DNA from: Leuctra nigra
Taxonomy: Eukaryota > Arthropoda > Insecta > Plecoptera > Leuctridae
DNA: 64,000 nucleotides
Direction: 5' to 3'
Assembly: GCA_934045905.1 (NCBI GenBank)
Contig: OW203763.1
Span: forward strand, 19,536,948 to 19,600,947
Shown: positions 21,560 to 34,583 of the stretch, piece after piece
Position numbering within the stretch: the first letter of the stretch is position 1
Layout: every line of letters begins with the position of its first letter
Position numbers and translations under genes: made by a program
The notes under the pieces: generated by a model
The model's input: only the letters and a program-made list of their open reading frames with translations
Databases searched by the model: none
What the model was told of the DNA's origin: nothing

Positions 21560-21925
21560 GAATTTTTGTCTGTTCAACACCAATGCAGTGATGTACCGTA
21601 TTCGTATCCGCTTGCAAGACGACAAGCTGCAGCATTAGATGAAACAAAATCTAAGAAGTACCTACCTACATTTACAAAACCAACTAATATCAAATACTTG
21701 TCCGTCCAACACCAATGGCAGTGATGTACCGTATTCGTATCCGCTTGCAAGACCACAAGCTGCAGCATTAGATGAAACGAAAGCTTAGCCTACCTACATT
21801 TACAAAACCAACTAATATCAAATACTTGTCTGTCCAACACCAATGGCAGTGATGTACCGTATTCGTATCCGCTTGCAAGACGAGAAGCTGCAGCATTAGA
21901 TAAAATGAAAGCAAAGAAGTACTAG
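21560..21925. repeat. Tandem repeat, about 118-bp unit, interrupted by the next MITE
   Basis: The block TTCGTATCCGCTTGCAAGAC with flanking CAACACCAATG occurs three times here and a fourth time at 22170-22260, just past the family-A MITE. The array was therefore split by the MITE insertion. The AACCAACTAATATCAAATAC block repeats with the same period. Confidence 0.75.
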
Positions 21926-22142
21926 GTACACTCGGCCAAACAAAACTTGAACGTTGACCAAATTTGAATGTCTGCTAGTCATGTCCCATAAAAAATCAAA
22001 GCTTGTTATTATCATTGAAATGTGAGGTCACCTACTAGAGTGAGACAATGAGATCGCTTCGCCTGACTTCTGATGGTGCGATCTTACATTTATCAGCCTA
22101 TCAGATTTATTGAACGTTCAAGTTTTGTTTGGCCAAGTGTAC
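21926..22142. mobile_element. Family-A MITE, copy 3
   Basis: Ends GTACACTCGGCCAAACAAAA and TTTTGTTTGGCCAAGTGTAC are inverted with one mismatch. The copy is inserted within the tandem array at 21560-22270. Confidence 0.9.
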
Positions 22143-22269
22143 CTACCTACATTTACAAAACCAACTAATATCAAATACTTGTCCGTCCAACACCAATGGC
22201 AGTGCTGTACCGTATTCGTACGCTTGCAAGACAACAAACTTCAGCATTAGATAAAACGAAAGCAAAGAA

Positions 22270-23083
22270 GTATACCTAGATTTACAAAACCAATTAATAT
22301 AGTAGCTGTACGTTGTGATGGGCAAATTTAGGAAATTTATAAAATTGAAGGTTTCGATTGAGAAAGTTTTGTGAAATTTAAGGACATTTATGAGAATTAG
22401 CCAGGGATTTTTTTGAGGCTACTGACTACCTATATATTGGAAAGTTGGTTATTAATTGTTAAGACAGATGACATTGTTTTACCTATGACCGTCAGCTTGT
22501 CAACGTCAAACTGTAATCTTTGCTTTCATGAAAATATGGAAATTATGAAGTGCAAATATTTTTCTAATCATTTTCAATTTTAAATGTCATCTTACAATTC
22601 GTAGTTATACTACAGTTGTAATGTATGATTTTAGAGCAAATTATTCACTAACACAGTTCATTAACTACTCCCAAGAAATCATTCTTACAGCCAAGACAAA
22701 GCATCAGGTGACACTTAGCGGGGATTTCTCGAACAATAATGATGGAAACTATTGCTCAATCAGTAAGGGACAAAGTGTCGGGATATGTTCAAACAAGAAC
22801 CATAGACATTTTTCAAATTTTGGAAATGTATGATCTACAAAAGCTCATGACGAAAAGCTAGGTACTTTAAAAGTTTTGAAATTTATGAAAGTTTCAAATT
22901 TTCAAATTTTTAGCTCGGCATCCCCATAGTATTTTTTTTTAAGTTTAAGTGTAGAATGGGTCGGATCTCAAAGTGCCACCGTTACTTTTTGGATTCAGCG
23001 GGGTCGAATAAGTGGGGATGGCCATTCAGTTTTATTTTAAAACACGATTTACGAGTACTCATGAGAAGGAAATGTCTTTTCAG
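22270..23083. other. AT-rich region upstream of the first supported FKBP15-like exon
   Basis: Open frames at 22621-22833 and 22956-23083 run here but lack good splice signals at their 5' side. They may hold missing N-terminal exons or just intron. Repeated AAATTT motifs near 22320-22390 and 22880-22910 hint at another degraded hAT-type element. Confidence 0.35.
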
Positions 23084-26000
23084 TTCCCCTGATACATCCA
23101 TCAACACTACAAACGGAGAAGAAAGGAAGATAATGGCACGCCGCGTTATAGACAAACTTGTAAATGTGTATCAACAGTAAGTAATATCTCTTTTCACTGA
23201 TTCCATAAAAACTCATTTTTCTGAAAAATTAAATTACGATTTTCATTTCAGACAAGCTGGAAAAACGATTGATCATGAGAAATTATGGCTCATTTTATTT
23301 GTGAACAAGGACAACCCTCATGAGTATTGGTTAGCCATAAGGAAGGAGCTGGAGTACGTGAAAATTTTTCATGTCACGGCTGATTTCAAGTTTGTGGTGA
23401 GTTTTTTTACGGAACACAGAAACTATACAATCACGTTGAATGATAATTTGAGAAATGGTATGAGGGGAGGTCACAAAGTGCTTGGACTGGAAAGGTTATC
23501 GGAGGGGTGTGGGTTTCTAGTGCACATAGCTCAATTGTGGGATTTATTTAAGGCTTGTGTCATTATCGTATCAGATATTGCCGCCGAATAAACAAGTCAA
23601 CCTTGAAGAAAAGTTCAATTGACCTGAATGTCGCACCATCAAAAAACAAGGAAACCCAACTCAAACAATATTGGAAAAGATTTTTCTATGGAAACCATGC
23701 AAGAGTCCCCATAAACAGCTCAAATCTCTTCCAAATGGTTTGAGGTGGTTTTCCTTGATTTTGGAAGAACTCGATGACAAAGCGCACTCAATTTGATAGT
23801 GGGTACATAGGGGAGAGGCAATAAGTAATATTATGGTCCTCAAACGTTTAAACATAACTTGTGAAAATGTTTTTAAATGTTTACAAAAATTGACAGATTT
23901 CTCAACCCTAATTGATACATTGGGATCATGTCAACCTGGCTTTCACAATTTGAACACAAATGAGACTCATGAGTCTTGGCAATTGTGTACTTGTCATAGG
24001 GTGAAATAGCACTCAATTTCCATAATATTTAAATTGTGATGATTGATGAACTTTCTTTATTTAGCACAATTGTAATAGGCTCATTATTAAAAACTAAAAA
24101 GTGTTTGGAGGATATTGGCAAAGAGATCATAAAACGAGTTAAATCTTTGTCCATCACTTCTTTTGGCTTTGAAGTTTAGACTTTGATTTTTGTGTCAACT
24201 TATACATACTCGATATAATGTTGAATCAAAAACCTTGTTTTGCTTGCTTGCAGGTGAAATCAGTCTTTGACAGGACGATTTTCCCAGAGGAGGAGGAGAT
24301 GTGGATACTTAGGTTCAGAAGTGATTTTGATGCCCAGATGTTTACAAAGGAGGTAAGTTCATTTACTGGAACCTTGAAAGGACCAAACTCAATCACCATA
24401 TAGGTACCACATTGCTCTTATCGCAATCCCAGACAGCAAATCTGCCAAATATTTTCTTAACACCAGAGGTTGTACATTGACATTCATTCTTTGTCCTGGA
24501 TTGGCTACAGCTAAAGCGGCAAAGCTGAATGTTTTGTCGATATTGAAGGCGGCACTTTAAAACCAAGTTCTGGCTTTATAGAGACTAATTCTGTTTATGA
24601 TCAAATCAAGTCTGCATATTTAAAATACGACCACTTAAGAACGTCATTGTTGTATTGTGTCAGGTTTCCCTGTAATGTGGTACGATCTCAGACGGATGCG
24701 CAAAGATTTTGACTTTGGTCAATAGGCAAGCTTGAGATGGTGCACTTTGCCATTGTACATTGACGACAGAGTTTCAAATACCCATCAAAAAAGCATTCGT
24801 CAATGGGTTGACGAATCTGTAATTTTTTGTAATTTTTAATTTTTAGCTCATCTCTCCCCTAAGCCTGTACAAAAATTAGATATTGATGCTTGGCGTAGAA
24901 GTGTTGGTTGCTCATCAGCCTTCTTATATTACACTTAAGAAATTAACAGTATGTTGTGCAAGTGTGTTTACACAGTACGACTTGGCTGTGTGGAATGACC
25001 GCTCCATTAGATCTTCATGCAGTTTGACTTGACAGTTTTTGGGATGTGCAGCATTTAGCCGTTCTCTGCTTCAGTTCACTTAGTTTTTGTGTTTTGTGTG
25101 TTATCCTTTTGTTTGTTATTCTTTTGTTGATTTCTACATACCATGCATTTAGATCTTGCTTTAGCTGCATCGAAATGTCATTTAATGTTTAATTTTAGGA
25201 GCAAGTTGAGGCAGAGAAGTGGGGATAGTATGGTTGTATTGGGTCTGGGAAACAGTCAGTAAATTGGAGTTAGGTTTTCTCAGCCGGCTGTAATATCTGT
25301 TGACTTGTGGTATTTTACATCTCGTCAATGTTAACCCTACAAGTGCCAAGGCTAAAAAGTGTATAGTGCCAGCCCTATTTAGCCGAAATGTGGACATAAT
25401 TGGGAAAATTAATTTGATGATGAAATAATTGTTCAACAATATTGGGGTAGGTTTTAAAAGTTTCAGAAGACTCTAAAGAATGATATGAGTGTATGATTTT
25501 TTTTTTCAAAATATCAATTGATTAAAATTATAATTTATTGAATTAAATTTTATTTCAAATAAAAAAGGATTCTGCCAAATTAGGTATCTGCACAAAATAA
25601 TCACTAAAGACCATAATCGTTTTTTTATCAAAATACGTATTACTTACAATGCTGAGAAATGTGTTTTTTCTTACCGACCAATCACAAGTCCAGAAGCTGC
25701 TCAAGGGAGACTTGTGATTGGTCAATAAAAAAGACGCAAAATGCGCTTTATGTGAAACCGACTTAAGTGTTCCTGGTTTTACCCCTTTACCCTTTCCACT
25801 TTTTTCAGCTTTGCTTCTGTTCCTAAACTGCTCTTGCTTCCATTCTTTCCTTCATATCAGCCTTTTCTTCCTACAGGTTCTTTTTTCTTATGTCTAAACT
25901 GGTCCATTCAGCATGGCAATGTTAATATTCTTAATGATTTCTGTCTACTGATTGCGCTATACATTGGTTCTTCCAATCACCTTTCCTCCCACCTCTTTCT

Positions 26001-29000
26001 CTCTGTCTAACCCTATGCTGACTTTCTTTCACTACACCACCATAAAACAGAAAATAAGTCTACATGTTGATGCACTTAATGGTAAAATAGTGTAAGTTTT
26101 ATTAAGTTGATTGGATCCCAAATATTATTTTCTACAAACCATTTTTAATCGTTGCTCTTTTCTGCTCTTTTAGATTGGTTTGGCTCGTGCTAGCAGTAAA
26201 GAAGGCAGTAAGGATACTCCATCGTTGGTAGTTCAAGTGGTAACCTTGCCTATCTTTCAAGATACCCCAATACTGAAGTTGGGGGATTCCATTGATGTTC
26301 ATTACACAGCCCACACTTTCACTGCTGGACAACTCGGACAGTTGGTTCTATCAAATCAAGGAGATAAAGACCCCCAAACTATGACAATAAAGAGACATGA
26401 GTGGGGAGAGGGACTGATCGGGGCCCTTGTTCGTTCGTCCCAATTGATTGTGCTTCCACATGAAATTTTGGTTTGTACTTAAATATCATTTGACATTATT
26501 CTTTGTGCCTTGGAACAACATCTCCATTGGAGAATTCTTGTGGGGATGTTTCCAGTACCTACTGTCAAATACATTATTACAAGTGCATAAGTCATAAGGA
26601 ATAACTTTGAAGCCGACTAACTAGTGTAAAACTTTTAAAAATCAATAAACTAATTTAGAAAAAGGTTATTATAATTCCAGCTATCTTTAGATCGCCTCTT
26701 GTTTTCTTTTTTCTCTCTTAATAATGGTGTGCTATAATAAGTGATGTAAATGTTTCTAGGGCACGTTGCAGTCTTCTGTCCCTAAAGGTGTAGGGGTGGC
26801 AATTGAAGTGCGTGTTGATGCATTGCATGAACCCATGGCTGCACCAATGCTGAATAACCCTGAGGAAGTCCAAGATGCAAGTACCAATAACGAAGAATCT
26901 GTTCCCAACGATCATTCTGACAATACCACAGAAATGTCAGGTGATGAGCTTGATGTGGACGATGAGGACTCTGACCGCACTTTGCCAGATGTTTTGGTAT
27001 GATAATCACTATAATAAGTATTGTAAAATTGATGTTCACATAGATTTTAAATCCAAGGTGAGGTAGAAAAGTAAGTAGGGTTTGTATCATTAAAAACATA
27101 TTTTGTTAAGGATAGGTATTCTAATAAATACCAACTGCAATGTGAAAAGATTTTCCTCGATTGGGACTCAAACCCACGACCCACACATATAGTATACATT
27201 TTGAATTGAATATAGAACTGTACAAAATGATTTCTTTAGACCAATGTTAAATACATTATTGGGACATTATTGGCCCTGATGACAGGAATACGTTGGTCAA
27301 AACTAAACCAGGGCCTTTATTCACAAAGCGGTGTTAGGTTGGGTAAGCTCGTAGTGCTATAAGAAATAGCATTGGCCGCCTGTCAGAAAGTTTCGTCAAT
27401 GACCCTCCAGGACTGGCGGTAGGCATAGGGGCTGTGCATAAAGGACGTCACGCTAAAAATGGGATATTTTGACACCCCCCCTCCCCCCTGTCACGCTGTG
27501 TCACACTTTTCGAGACCCCCCCCCCCCCCCCCCCTAAAAGGACGTCACAAATCTGTCTCTACCCCCCCCCCCCCCTTAAATAGAATATTTTTGACGGTAA
27601 AATGTATCAGAATTTCTCGTTAGCGAAATTTCCGGTCCCGACGTATCAACTGAAATTTAAAATGCTTGAAAATATCTATATCAAAACGTGACGTCCTACT
27701 GCCTCCAGTACCCCCCCTCCCCCCTGTCACACTGTGTCCTATACTGGTGCACCCCCCCTCCCCCCTGAAGCGTGACGTCCTTTATGCACAGCCCCATACG
27801 CGACTGCGTACGGCTGCACATTCAGATAGGCGGCACTTTCAGTATTTTTCGAAAATGTATTATTTTGTATCATAATGTTATTTGACCAATATTCAAGCCA
27901 TGAAGAAATAACACTATTTTGGGGAAATGGTGTAAAAAAATTAATTCCCTGTGATGGTTGGCCAGACGACTGATGTTTTTTTTGTTAAGGAGGGACGATC
28001 ATATTCCAACTTTCCTAGAAGAAATTGTACAAATTCTACATACATATAAGGAGAAAATTTAATTCTGCACCATAATATGCAAAGAAAAAGTAGTCGAGCT
28101 GAACTAATTTTCGAGATATTACTTCAAAGTTACAGTTGTTCATTCAATTTAACATTGCGACCATACAGGAAAAAGACATTCTGATATTTTCAAAAGCTAA
28201 GGGTGTTTTCACACTCTTAGATTTCTTTGAAAAACTACTATATTAGGTATTGAGTATTAGATACTCTAACAGTTTTAAAAGTACACATTCCTGGATGATT
28301 TACTGAGCTACGAGGGTTTTACTACTATATTTTGATGTTTTTCCTTATAAAAAGTGCAGTTTTACATGTAAAATTGTATTGTTATGGTGAAACGGCCTTT
28401 TAGTAATTAACATTTCTTTGCAAATTAATGGAAATTTCAAGAAGACCGTGATTATTTTGCTAGTCCCTTCTTAAATGTCTCCAGCGATGTCATATTATTT
28501 TATCAAAATCCCACATTTCATGTATCGGAATTGCCACGCCGAGTCAAATCTAGTTCATTTCATATAAATACCTTCCCCTGTGTTCATGAATTTTTTGTTT
28601 GCGCATGAAAAATTACCTAGAAAAATTGATTTCAATGTTGCAGTTATTTTACTAGAAATGTGTAGGTAATTTACTTCTAAATGACCATGAAGAGTAAAAA
28701 ACAACATCCAGGGTTAGTGCCACCGGAGCCCCTGCCTGGGTGGGACCGAGTAGAATATAGGTGACATTATCAGTTTTCGCGTTCATTAAGAATATTATAC
28801 ACTGCCCACAACTATATCCAAAAGGTTTTATACTCTTTTTAACGATTTTAAATTTAGCAATCTGTTGTAGCTGATTGATATAACTTATGAGGCGAACGGG
28901 AAACACACGGTTCGTCAGAGCGGTTTTTTGAAAAACGACCCATAACAGCCTAATAGACTAAATAATGCTGCACACTGGAGTTCATTATGATGACCTCTGT

Positions 29001-30343
29001 TACGACCTCAAAGTGTCAAATACGATATTTGATTTGAGGTAAAATAATCGTACATTACACTTTGAGGTCGTATCAGAGGTCATAAAGTACTTCAGTGTGT
29101 GGCAATATTTAGTCTATTAGGCTGTTATGGGTCGTTACTATCTGATTTTTTAAAATTAATTAGTGGGAAGAAAAAAATGTAAGAAAATCACTTTGAAGAA
29201 CACTACGTTTTCCGTTTGCTTCCCCAGGCCTCTTAAGTGGTGGAAACAAAGAGCTCTATATGAAAACTGCCCAAAAAATAAATACATAAAGTGACAAGAT
29301 TTTTTATTTAATTTTAAATATCTATCAAAACAGTACAATAATCAAGATCAATACATTTTATGTGACAGTTTTGTTGTGATAACCAAGGCTTTATGGGATA
29401 CAAATGCTACTTTCGAACACTTTTCTTTTCATGAAGTGATGTGAAAATTCTCTGACATCTATTTCGGGGGAATATTCCACAAAATGAGAATTTTGTGGGA
29501 ATTTTTAACAACTGAATTTTTTGATAACATTTCATGGTATTTTTGTGAAAACGATTAGGTCACATATTAATCTGCTACCTGAGATATGGACTTTATCTTT
29601 TAAGAACATAACTTGGCATCCTTAGGATTGAAGTAAATGGAATATTTTTTTACCCAATTAATGAATAGCTTTGTTAAAATTATTTCATTAGTGTTGTTTT
29701 TCTTGATTGTTCAATGTATTCGGGTACCTACAGTTGAGATTGGTGTTGCATATTTCCTTTCTCTTTGCAGTGTGAGCCAGCTGGTCCTGGGGGGTCAACC
29801 TGCCTGTATGCCCGTCTGGCTAAGCTAGAAATGGAAAAAGAGACTTTGCAGATGGAACTTCAAGCTCTGAAGGAGCAAAAAGGGATCACCAAACAGGAAG
29901 AGTTGTTGGCAAAATTGACAGAAGAACTCAAAGTAACTAAGTCAGAAAGTAAGAAGTTGCTTGACAAAACGATGAACAACTTGATTGCAAACCACACACT
30001 CGATAAAAAAATACTTGAGCAGTTCGCAGCAACTGACCGAAAGATATTCAAAACTGGAGCAGAAAAACTGAAAACACGAATAAAAGATTTAGAAAACCAT
30101 TTTGAAATACCCCTTATAAAACGAATGACGGGGGCTATGTGGGACAAAATGTTCTCCACGTTTAAGGCTGACGTGTGCTACATGGGTGATGCTATTATTA
30201 AGGATGTGGTACTAGCTATGCAAGAAGTCACCTTGCAAGAGTTAAATCAGATTTACCATTACAATCAAATGATGCCGGAGGTAATCGAGAAACCTAAGGA
30301 TGAACTCTCCCAGGCATCAAAGCCATCGACTTCTCAGATGTAA
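23084..30343 (+). CDS. FKBP15: FKBP15-like protein (WH1-like, divergent FKBP domain, coiled coil), 5' end missing
   Basis: Coding exons: 23084-23176 (start less sure), 23252-23396, 24254-24352, 26174-26470, 26760-26996 and 29771-30343; phases agree at every junction. Known FKBP15 (WAFL) proteins have an N-terminal WH1-like domain, a divergent FKBP domain and long coiled coils, and link endosomes to actin. Here the first three exons form the WH1-like part (LWLILFVNKDNPHEYW to EEMWILRFRSDFDAQMFTKE). Exon four gives the FKBP fold (LKLGDSIDVHYTAHTF, HEWGEGLIGALVRSSQLIVLP), closed by GVGVAIEVRVDAL. An acidic linker follows (DELDVDDEDSDRTLPD), then a coiled coil (ARLAKLEMEKETLQMELQAL onward). The aromatic residues that line an active prolyl isomerase pocket are largely absent, so it is probably non-catalytic. 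The exon-four donor is a weak GTTTGT. The product is shorter than vertebrate FKBP15. Family call fairly confident, orthology not. Confidence 0.7.
23636..23767. mobile_element. Small inverted-repeat element in an FKBP15-like intron
   Basis: The arm AAACAAGGAAACCCAACTCA near 23645 faces an imperfect inverse (TGAGGTGGTTTTCCTTGATT) ending near 23762. The match of about 28 bp contains a few mismatches. Confidence 0.5.
24480..24830. repeat. Dispersed repeat in an FKBP15-like intron
   Basis: The block around TACGATCTCAGACGGATG, TTTGACTTTGGTC and GACGACAGA resembles 34190-34420 (ACGATCTCAGCCGGACGAG, TTTGACCTTGGTC, GACGACAGA). These are two copies of one unclassified repeat. Confidence 0.55.
27428..27795. 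mobile_element. Inverted-repeat element with C-rich interior
   Basis: Ends GGGGCTGTGCATAAAGGACG and CGTCCTTTATGCACAGCCCC are an exact 20-bp inverted pair, continuing to CGTGACGTCC on the right. ATA flanks both sides and may be a 3-bp duplication. The interior has several long C runs and repeated CACCCCCCCTCCCCCCTG blocks. It lies in the last large intron of the FKBP15-like gene. Confidence 0.75.
28934..29136. mobile_element. Foldback MITE, 203 bp
   Basis: AACGACCCATAACAGCCTAA at the left faces TTAGGCTGTTATGGGTCGTT at the right, an exact 20-bp pair. The arms continue inward (AATAGACTAAATA, ACACTG, TTTGAGGTCGTA), so most of the element is palindromic. Confidence 0.8.
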
Positions 30344-31023
30344 CTGCTAAGAAAACGTAAGTAGAACTAAGTATATTTTATACACCTTAAGTTGATACTC
30401 AGATCATAGAGATTCATATACTTACAGAGAGGGGCAAGTAGATAGCCAGCCTTGGTATGATGCGATGTACATTGTCAGGGTAGATTTGAGCATGCTCAGC
30501 CACCATCTTGGAGATTATTTCAAAAATTACTTTAAAAATGGCACCCCCCCTCGATTGTAATGTTGTTGGCAAGAGACTTGAATGTTACTTTGTACTAACC
30601 TTCAGTGCATACTTCACAGTAACAAACAACACAGAACAAATAAATGTACAGTAAAAACAAGATATAATATTGTAATAGTCTTCTGATTCAAGTTAAAAAC
30701 GTGTTTCTAGTAAGTTTAAAATTTGACAGCTCAAAGTAATTTTTTCACTGCCTTCCGAATTAATTTTCCATTTCAGTGGCAGTGAATTATTAAATATCTC
30801 CAATATGGAGAAAAAGGATCTTTCAAAATTAGTCAAGCATTAACCAGTAGTTACCCCTCTCTGTAATATATCTCTATGCTCAGATAGTCACATTCAGAAT
30901 TTGATGACAAGTTACTTGTATATCAACAGAATCAGGTAAACAACTTACTAATCAACCTGCTGTATTACTTGGTGATAGAAGTAGGTAATTATATAATGAT
31001 GATTTTTTTTATTATGGCAGGAT

Positions 31024-31240
31024 GTACACTCGGCCAAACAAAACTTGAACGTTGACCAAATTTGAATGACTGCTGGTCATGTCCCATAACCAATCAAAGC
31101 GTGTTATTATCATTGAAATGTGAGGTCACCTATTAGAGTGAGACAATGAGATCGCTTAGACTGACTTCTGATGGTGCGATCTTACATTTATCAGCCTTTC
31201 AGATTTATTGAACGTTCAAGTTTTGTTTGGCCAAGTGTAC
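31024..31240. mobile_element. Family-A MITE, copy 4
   Basis: Intact 217-bp copy from GTACACTCGGCCAAACAAAA to TTTTGTTTGGCCAAGTGTAC, inside the 3' UTR intron of the FKBP15-like gene. It is nearly identical to copies 3 and 5, so the family moved recently. Confidence 0.9.
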
Positions 31241-31637
31241 ATAGAAAAACATAAAGGAAAACTGATATATATATATATATCAAACATTTTTTGACAAAAA
31301 AAACTTTGCTAAATTGTCAGGATCGAACTAAAAAAAACACAAATAATACTTATCCATAATCAATATATTACTAAACTTTTTTCTTAATTTTTGCTTTCAG
31401 TGTCCAGGAGTCCGATAAGACGAGAACAAGCGAACAAGAACAAGAAAGTTGGATGAGCTCCAACCTATAACAATTATTTTGTTTCTTAATTTCTTTTTTC
31501 ATAACGACATCGATACGAGTATCATTCCAATGATACTTTTAATTTTTAATGATTGAATCACTGGTTAGTACTTTTGTGTGTTCAACCCGTATTTGTAGTG
31601 GACCTATTCCACACAATATTTTTATGTGTTTTCTATT

Positions 31638-31643
31638 AATAAA
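31638..31643 (+). terminator. Polyadenylation signal AATAAA
   Basis: AATAAA in the last exon of the FKBP15-like gene, followed 7 nt later by a genomic run of about 20 A. The poly-A run in the genome at this place could prime falsely in cDNA work. Confidence 0.5.
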
Positions 31644-31669
31644 TCTGAAAAAAAAAAAAAAAAAAAATA

Positions 31670-34583
31670 TGAAATCTGAAAATAAATCTGAAATACTTGC
31701 ATAGTATTTAAAGAACTATTTGCACTGTATTTCTTCATGGTATAATAAATTATAATATCATTTCTTACAAATTGATGGTTATTATTCTAGAAATCCTAAT
31801 TATCCTTAAAAAAATAGAACTTGGTTCAGACTCTTATTCTCAAGTGCTGGCTTAAATATTGCTAAAAACATTCAGTAGGTATTGATGACAAAAAGAATCA
31901 ATTCTAGAATCTATCGAACACAATATTGAGAAATCCAAAAAGTGAATGAATAAGAACCTGATGATGCAAGTATTGCTAGGAAGTGCCAGTAGGTACATTC
32001 TTACCAAATATCTGCACTGCATCAATCCAGAAACTGCAGAAGGCTCGGCAAACTCGCAATGACGTACGCAACAGATTCGAAGAGGCAAGAGAAGGAACTT
32101 CTGTGTCTGAAACAAAATTCTGCAGTCAGTATTCGCATCCAGTTCTCAACTACTACAAGCATAATATCTGTACCTCAGAGGTAGAAGACCGTTATTTTCA
32201 ATGATTTGTGAGGTGAGCTCAAAAACCAATAATTCTGCCTCCATCCAATCATAATTTGTATTAATGACACCAGTCATTTTGTAAGAGAATACATCGGTAA
32301 TTGTTGACTTGAGTAGAGCTAGATTTGGGGAGAGCAGGGCACAGTGGTGAATTAGCTCTCATTTCTAAAAGAGTTGGAATTTACTTAGCTCTCTTATTTT
32401 TTTCGATGTTAGTACACCCACTTCCAATAGTTCCTATACCGGTTTCCCATATATGCCAACATGGGGATTTGGCCGGCTTCTTTTGACGCTGACCCTACAT
32501 CAGTTTACTTCCATTTAAGATTGCTTGTTAACTACCAGAGTGAGTTAAAGCTAAAAAATATTTCGCTTTAGCGGCAAAAATTGATTTTCAAAATTGTCAC
32601 TTTTAACTCGTTTTTAATCCTTTTATAAATTAGCATGTAACGGATTATCAAACCTTCAATTGATTAACTTTAATGTGTGATTTGCATGGATCAAGTTATA
32701 TCCTGTTTTGTAAAATTTGGTCCAATGGGGAATGAGTTTCTTCCATATAATAACCATTTATAACCATGTAAAATCTGGACAAACTCGGTAAGGACTTTGG
32801 GACACTTTCACTTTGCCAAAAAATAAAATTTCTACTTTTATGACAAATTTCTCAAACAATTCAGAGGAATATTGTTCTCTTTTCTTACGTTCTGAGCAAA
32901 TTATTCTTGCTGTATTATTATAGATCATCGGTCACTAACTGGTGGTCCACGAGGAAATGTTGGGGGTCCGCAGAGAAATTTGGAAGTTTAATTAATGTAC
33001 CAAAATAACTAGCACACTAGTACAAGGTACCTATTGTATTTGGCCATGTTTCCGTACCTAGGTAGTGCACCTTTACCATATTAGGTATATATGAATTCAT
33101 AAGTATTTCTATCTATAATAAAAATAATGTCAGTTTCGGAATGATTTCAATAGGTACATAACTGTAGAGTTATTTCAGACACTACCTGTTTGTTGAAATA
33201 AAAATTTGCTTGAACAATGTAGTAATTGCGTAGAAACACACTAAATGAATTCCTGAAATCCAACATTTTCCGGGGCTGGGCGTTAGATAACTTGGATAAC
33301 TGAGGACATTGAGTCCAGGGGTGGGATTACATAAAATGATAACTTTCATGTCACGGTGACAAGCTCTCATCTCAAAGTTGTTCACGGCCTTCTAGGGTGA
33401 GATGAGTAGCTTGTCACCGCGGCAAGAAAGTGATCATTTCATGTGATCGCACCCCAGGTGGGGTTTAATTGTGACAATATAGAAAATAAACGTCAGTTGG
33501 TTTTGTTTGAGAACTTAGTCTGGACCTGAGAATTGGTAGTACCTACTCCACCGTGGTAGTACCTAACTGCTGAAATTGTTGCAGCGGACAATTTTCTAAG
33601 AAGTTACTGAACTCCACGGTGGAGTACAAAGAGGTGAATTCACCAAGCGCTGAGAGCTGGTTGCTTATCATAGCGGTAAGCAACAAGCTGCGCGCCTGGC
33701 GGACAACGCGGTAACTAGCGCGCGCGCATTCAAACCACTGATACAAACACAACTAAAACAAGCTTTCTTCAGACGCTCTCGTTCTTGTTTCATTGCATTT
33801 ATTCCATAATGGACGTTTGTTACATCCGTGAGCTTTGTACGACAATTATTCGGTCATCGATAAAAAAAAATGGTAGAAGGTTGTAACTTAACATTTTAAT
33901 AATTACGCCTAATACCTATAGGATAGTTGAAATGGTAAAAAAAAAAAACGATAAAGATATTATTTTCTGAAGCAATAAATTCTTACCGGCTAGAATTTGT
34001 AAACAAAAAAAATACAGAACACAGAAAACAGAAAATATGACTAAGTACTATCATTGACTACCGCTCAGTATGGGACTCGTGACTGCTATAGCTGCAGCAC
34101 TGAATGCTTCCGCCGATGTCTGAGGCCGCACTACAAACGACGATTCTGGCAATATAAAGACATTATTATAAATTTTGTTCAGTGCTACAACATGCCTTCA
34201 TATTTATAACATAGGCCTAAATTAAGCTTATTGTTGTGCTGCGTCAGCTTTCCGTGCAATCTTTCCAAATGTAAGACGATCTCAGCCGGACGAGTGAAGA
34301 ATTTGACCTTGGTCTGTACGTAAGAACGGGGCGGTTCCGTTTGTCACTAGACATCGACGACAGATGACTGGCCAGTCGCATGTCCCCACCCCCAGTATAC
34401 GTCAATGGTACTATTATCACGTCATTAAAAACACTATAATGTGGAAGGTACAGAGTATTAATAAAAAAAGTAATGCGATAATAAAATGATAAATAAAAAC
34501 CCTAGGTAAATTAAAACAATTGACTTTTATAAAACCATTTTTATGAAGAAGTTAATTTTGATATTTCCTTTTTTCCTGATTAG
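31670..34583. other. Spacer between genes, repeat-bearing
   Basis: About 32105-32280 recurs diverged at 49985-50130 (shared CAGAGGTAGAA, TTCAATGATT, CCAATCATA blocks). A hAT-like inverted pair is at about 33316-33457 (CAGGGGTGGGAT facing ATCGCACCCCAG). Near 33549-33630 CTCCACCGTGG and CCACGGTGGAG form a separate inverted pair, followed by a GC-rich patch to 33735. I find no gene. Confidence 0.4.

Larger units (their letters stand above)
30344..31660 (+). other. 3' untranslated region of the FKBP15-like gene, with an intron
   Basis: After the stop at 30341-30343 a donor AAAAC|GTAAGT follows at 30356, only 13 nt downstream, too close to mark the message for decay. The acceptor TTGCTTTCAG ends at 31400 and the terminal exon contains AATAAA at 31638-31643. 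The intron carries a family-A MITE. Confidence 0.55.
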
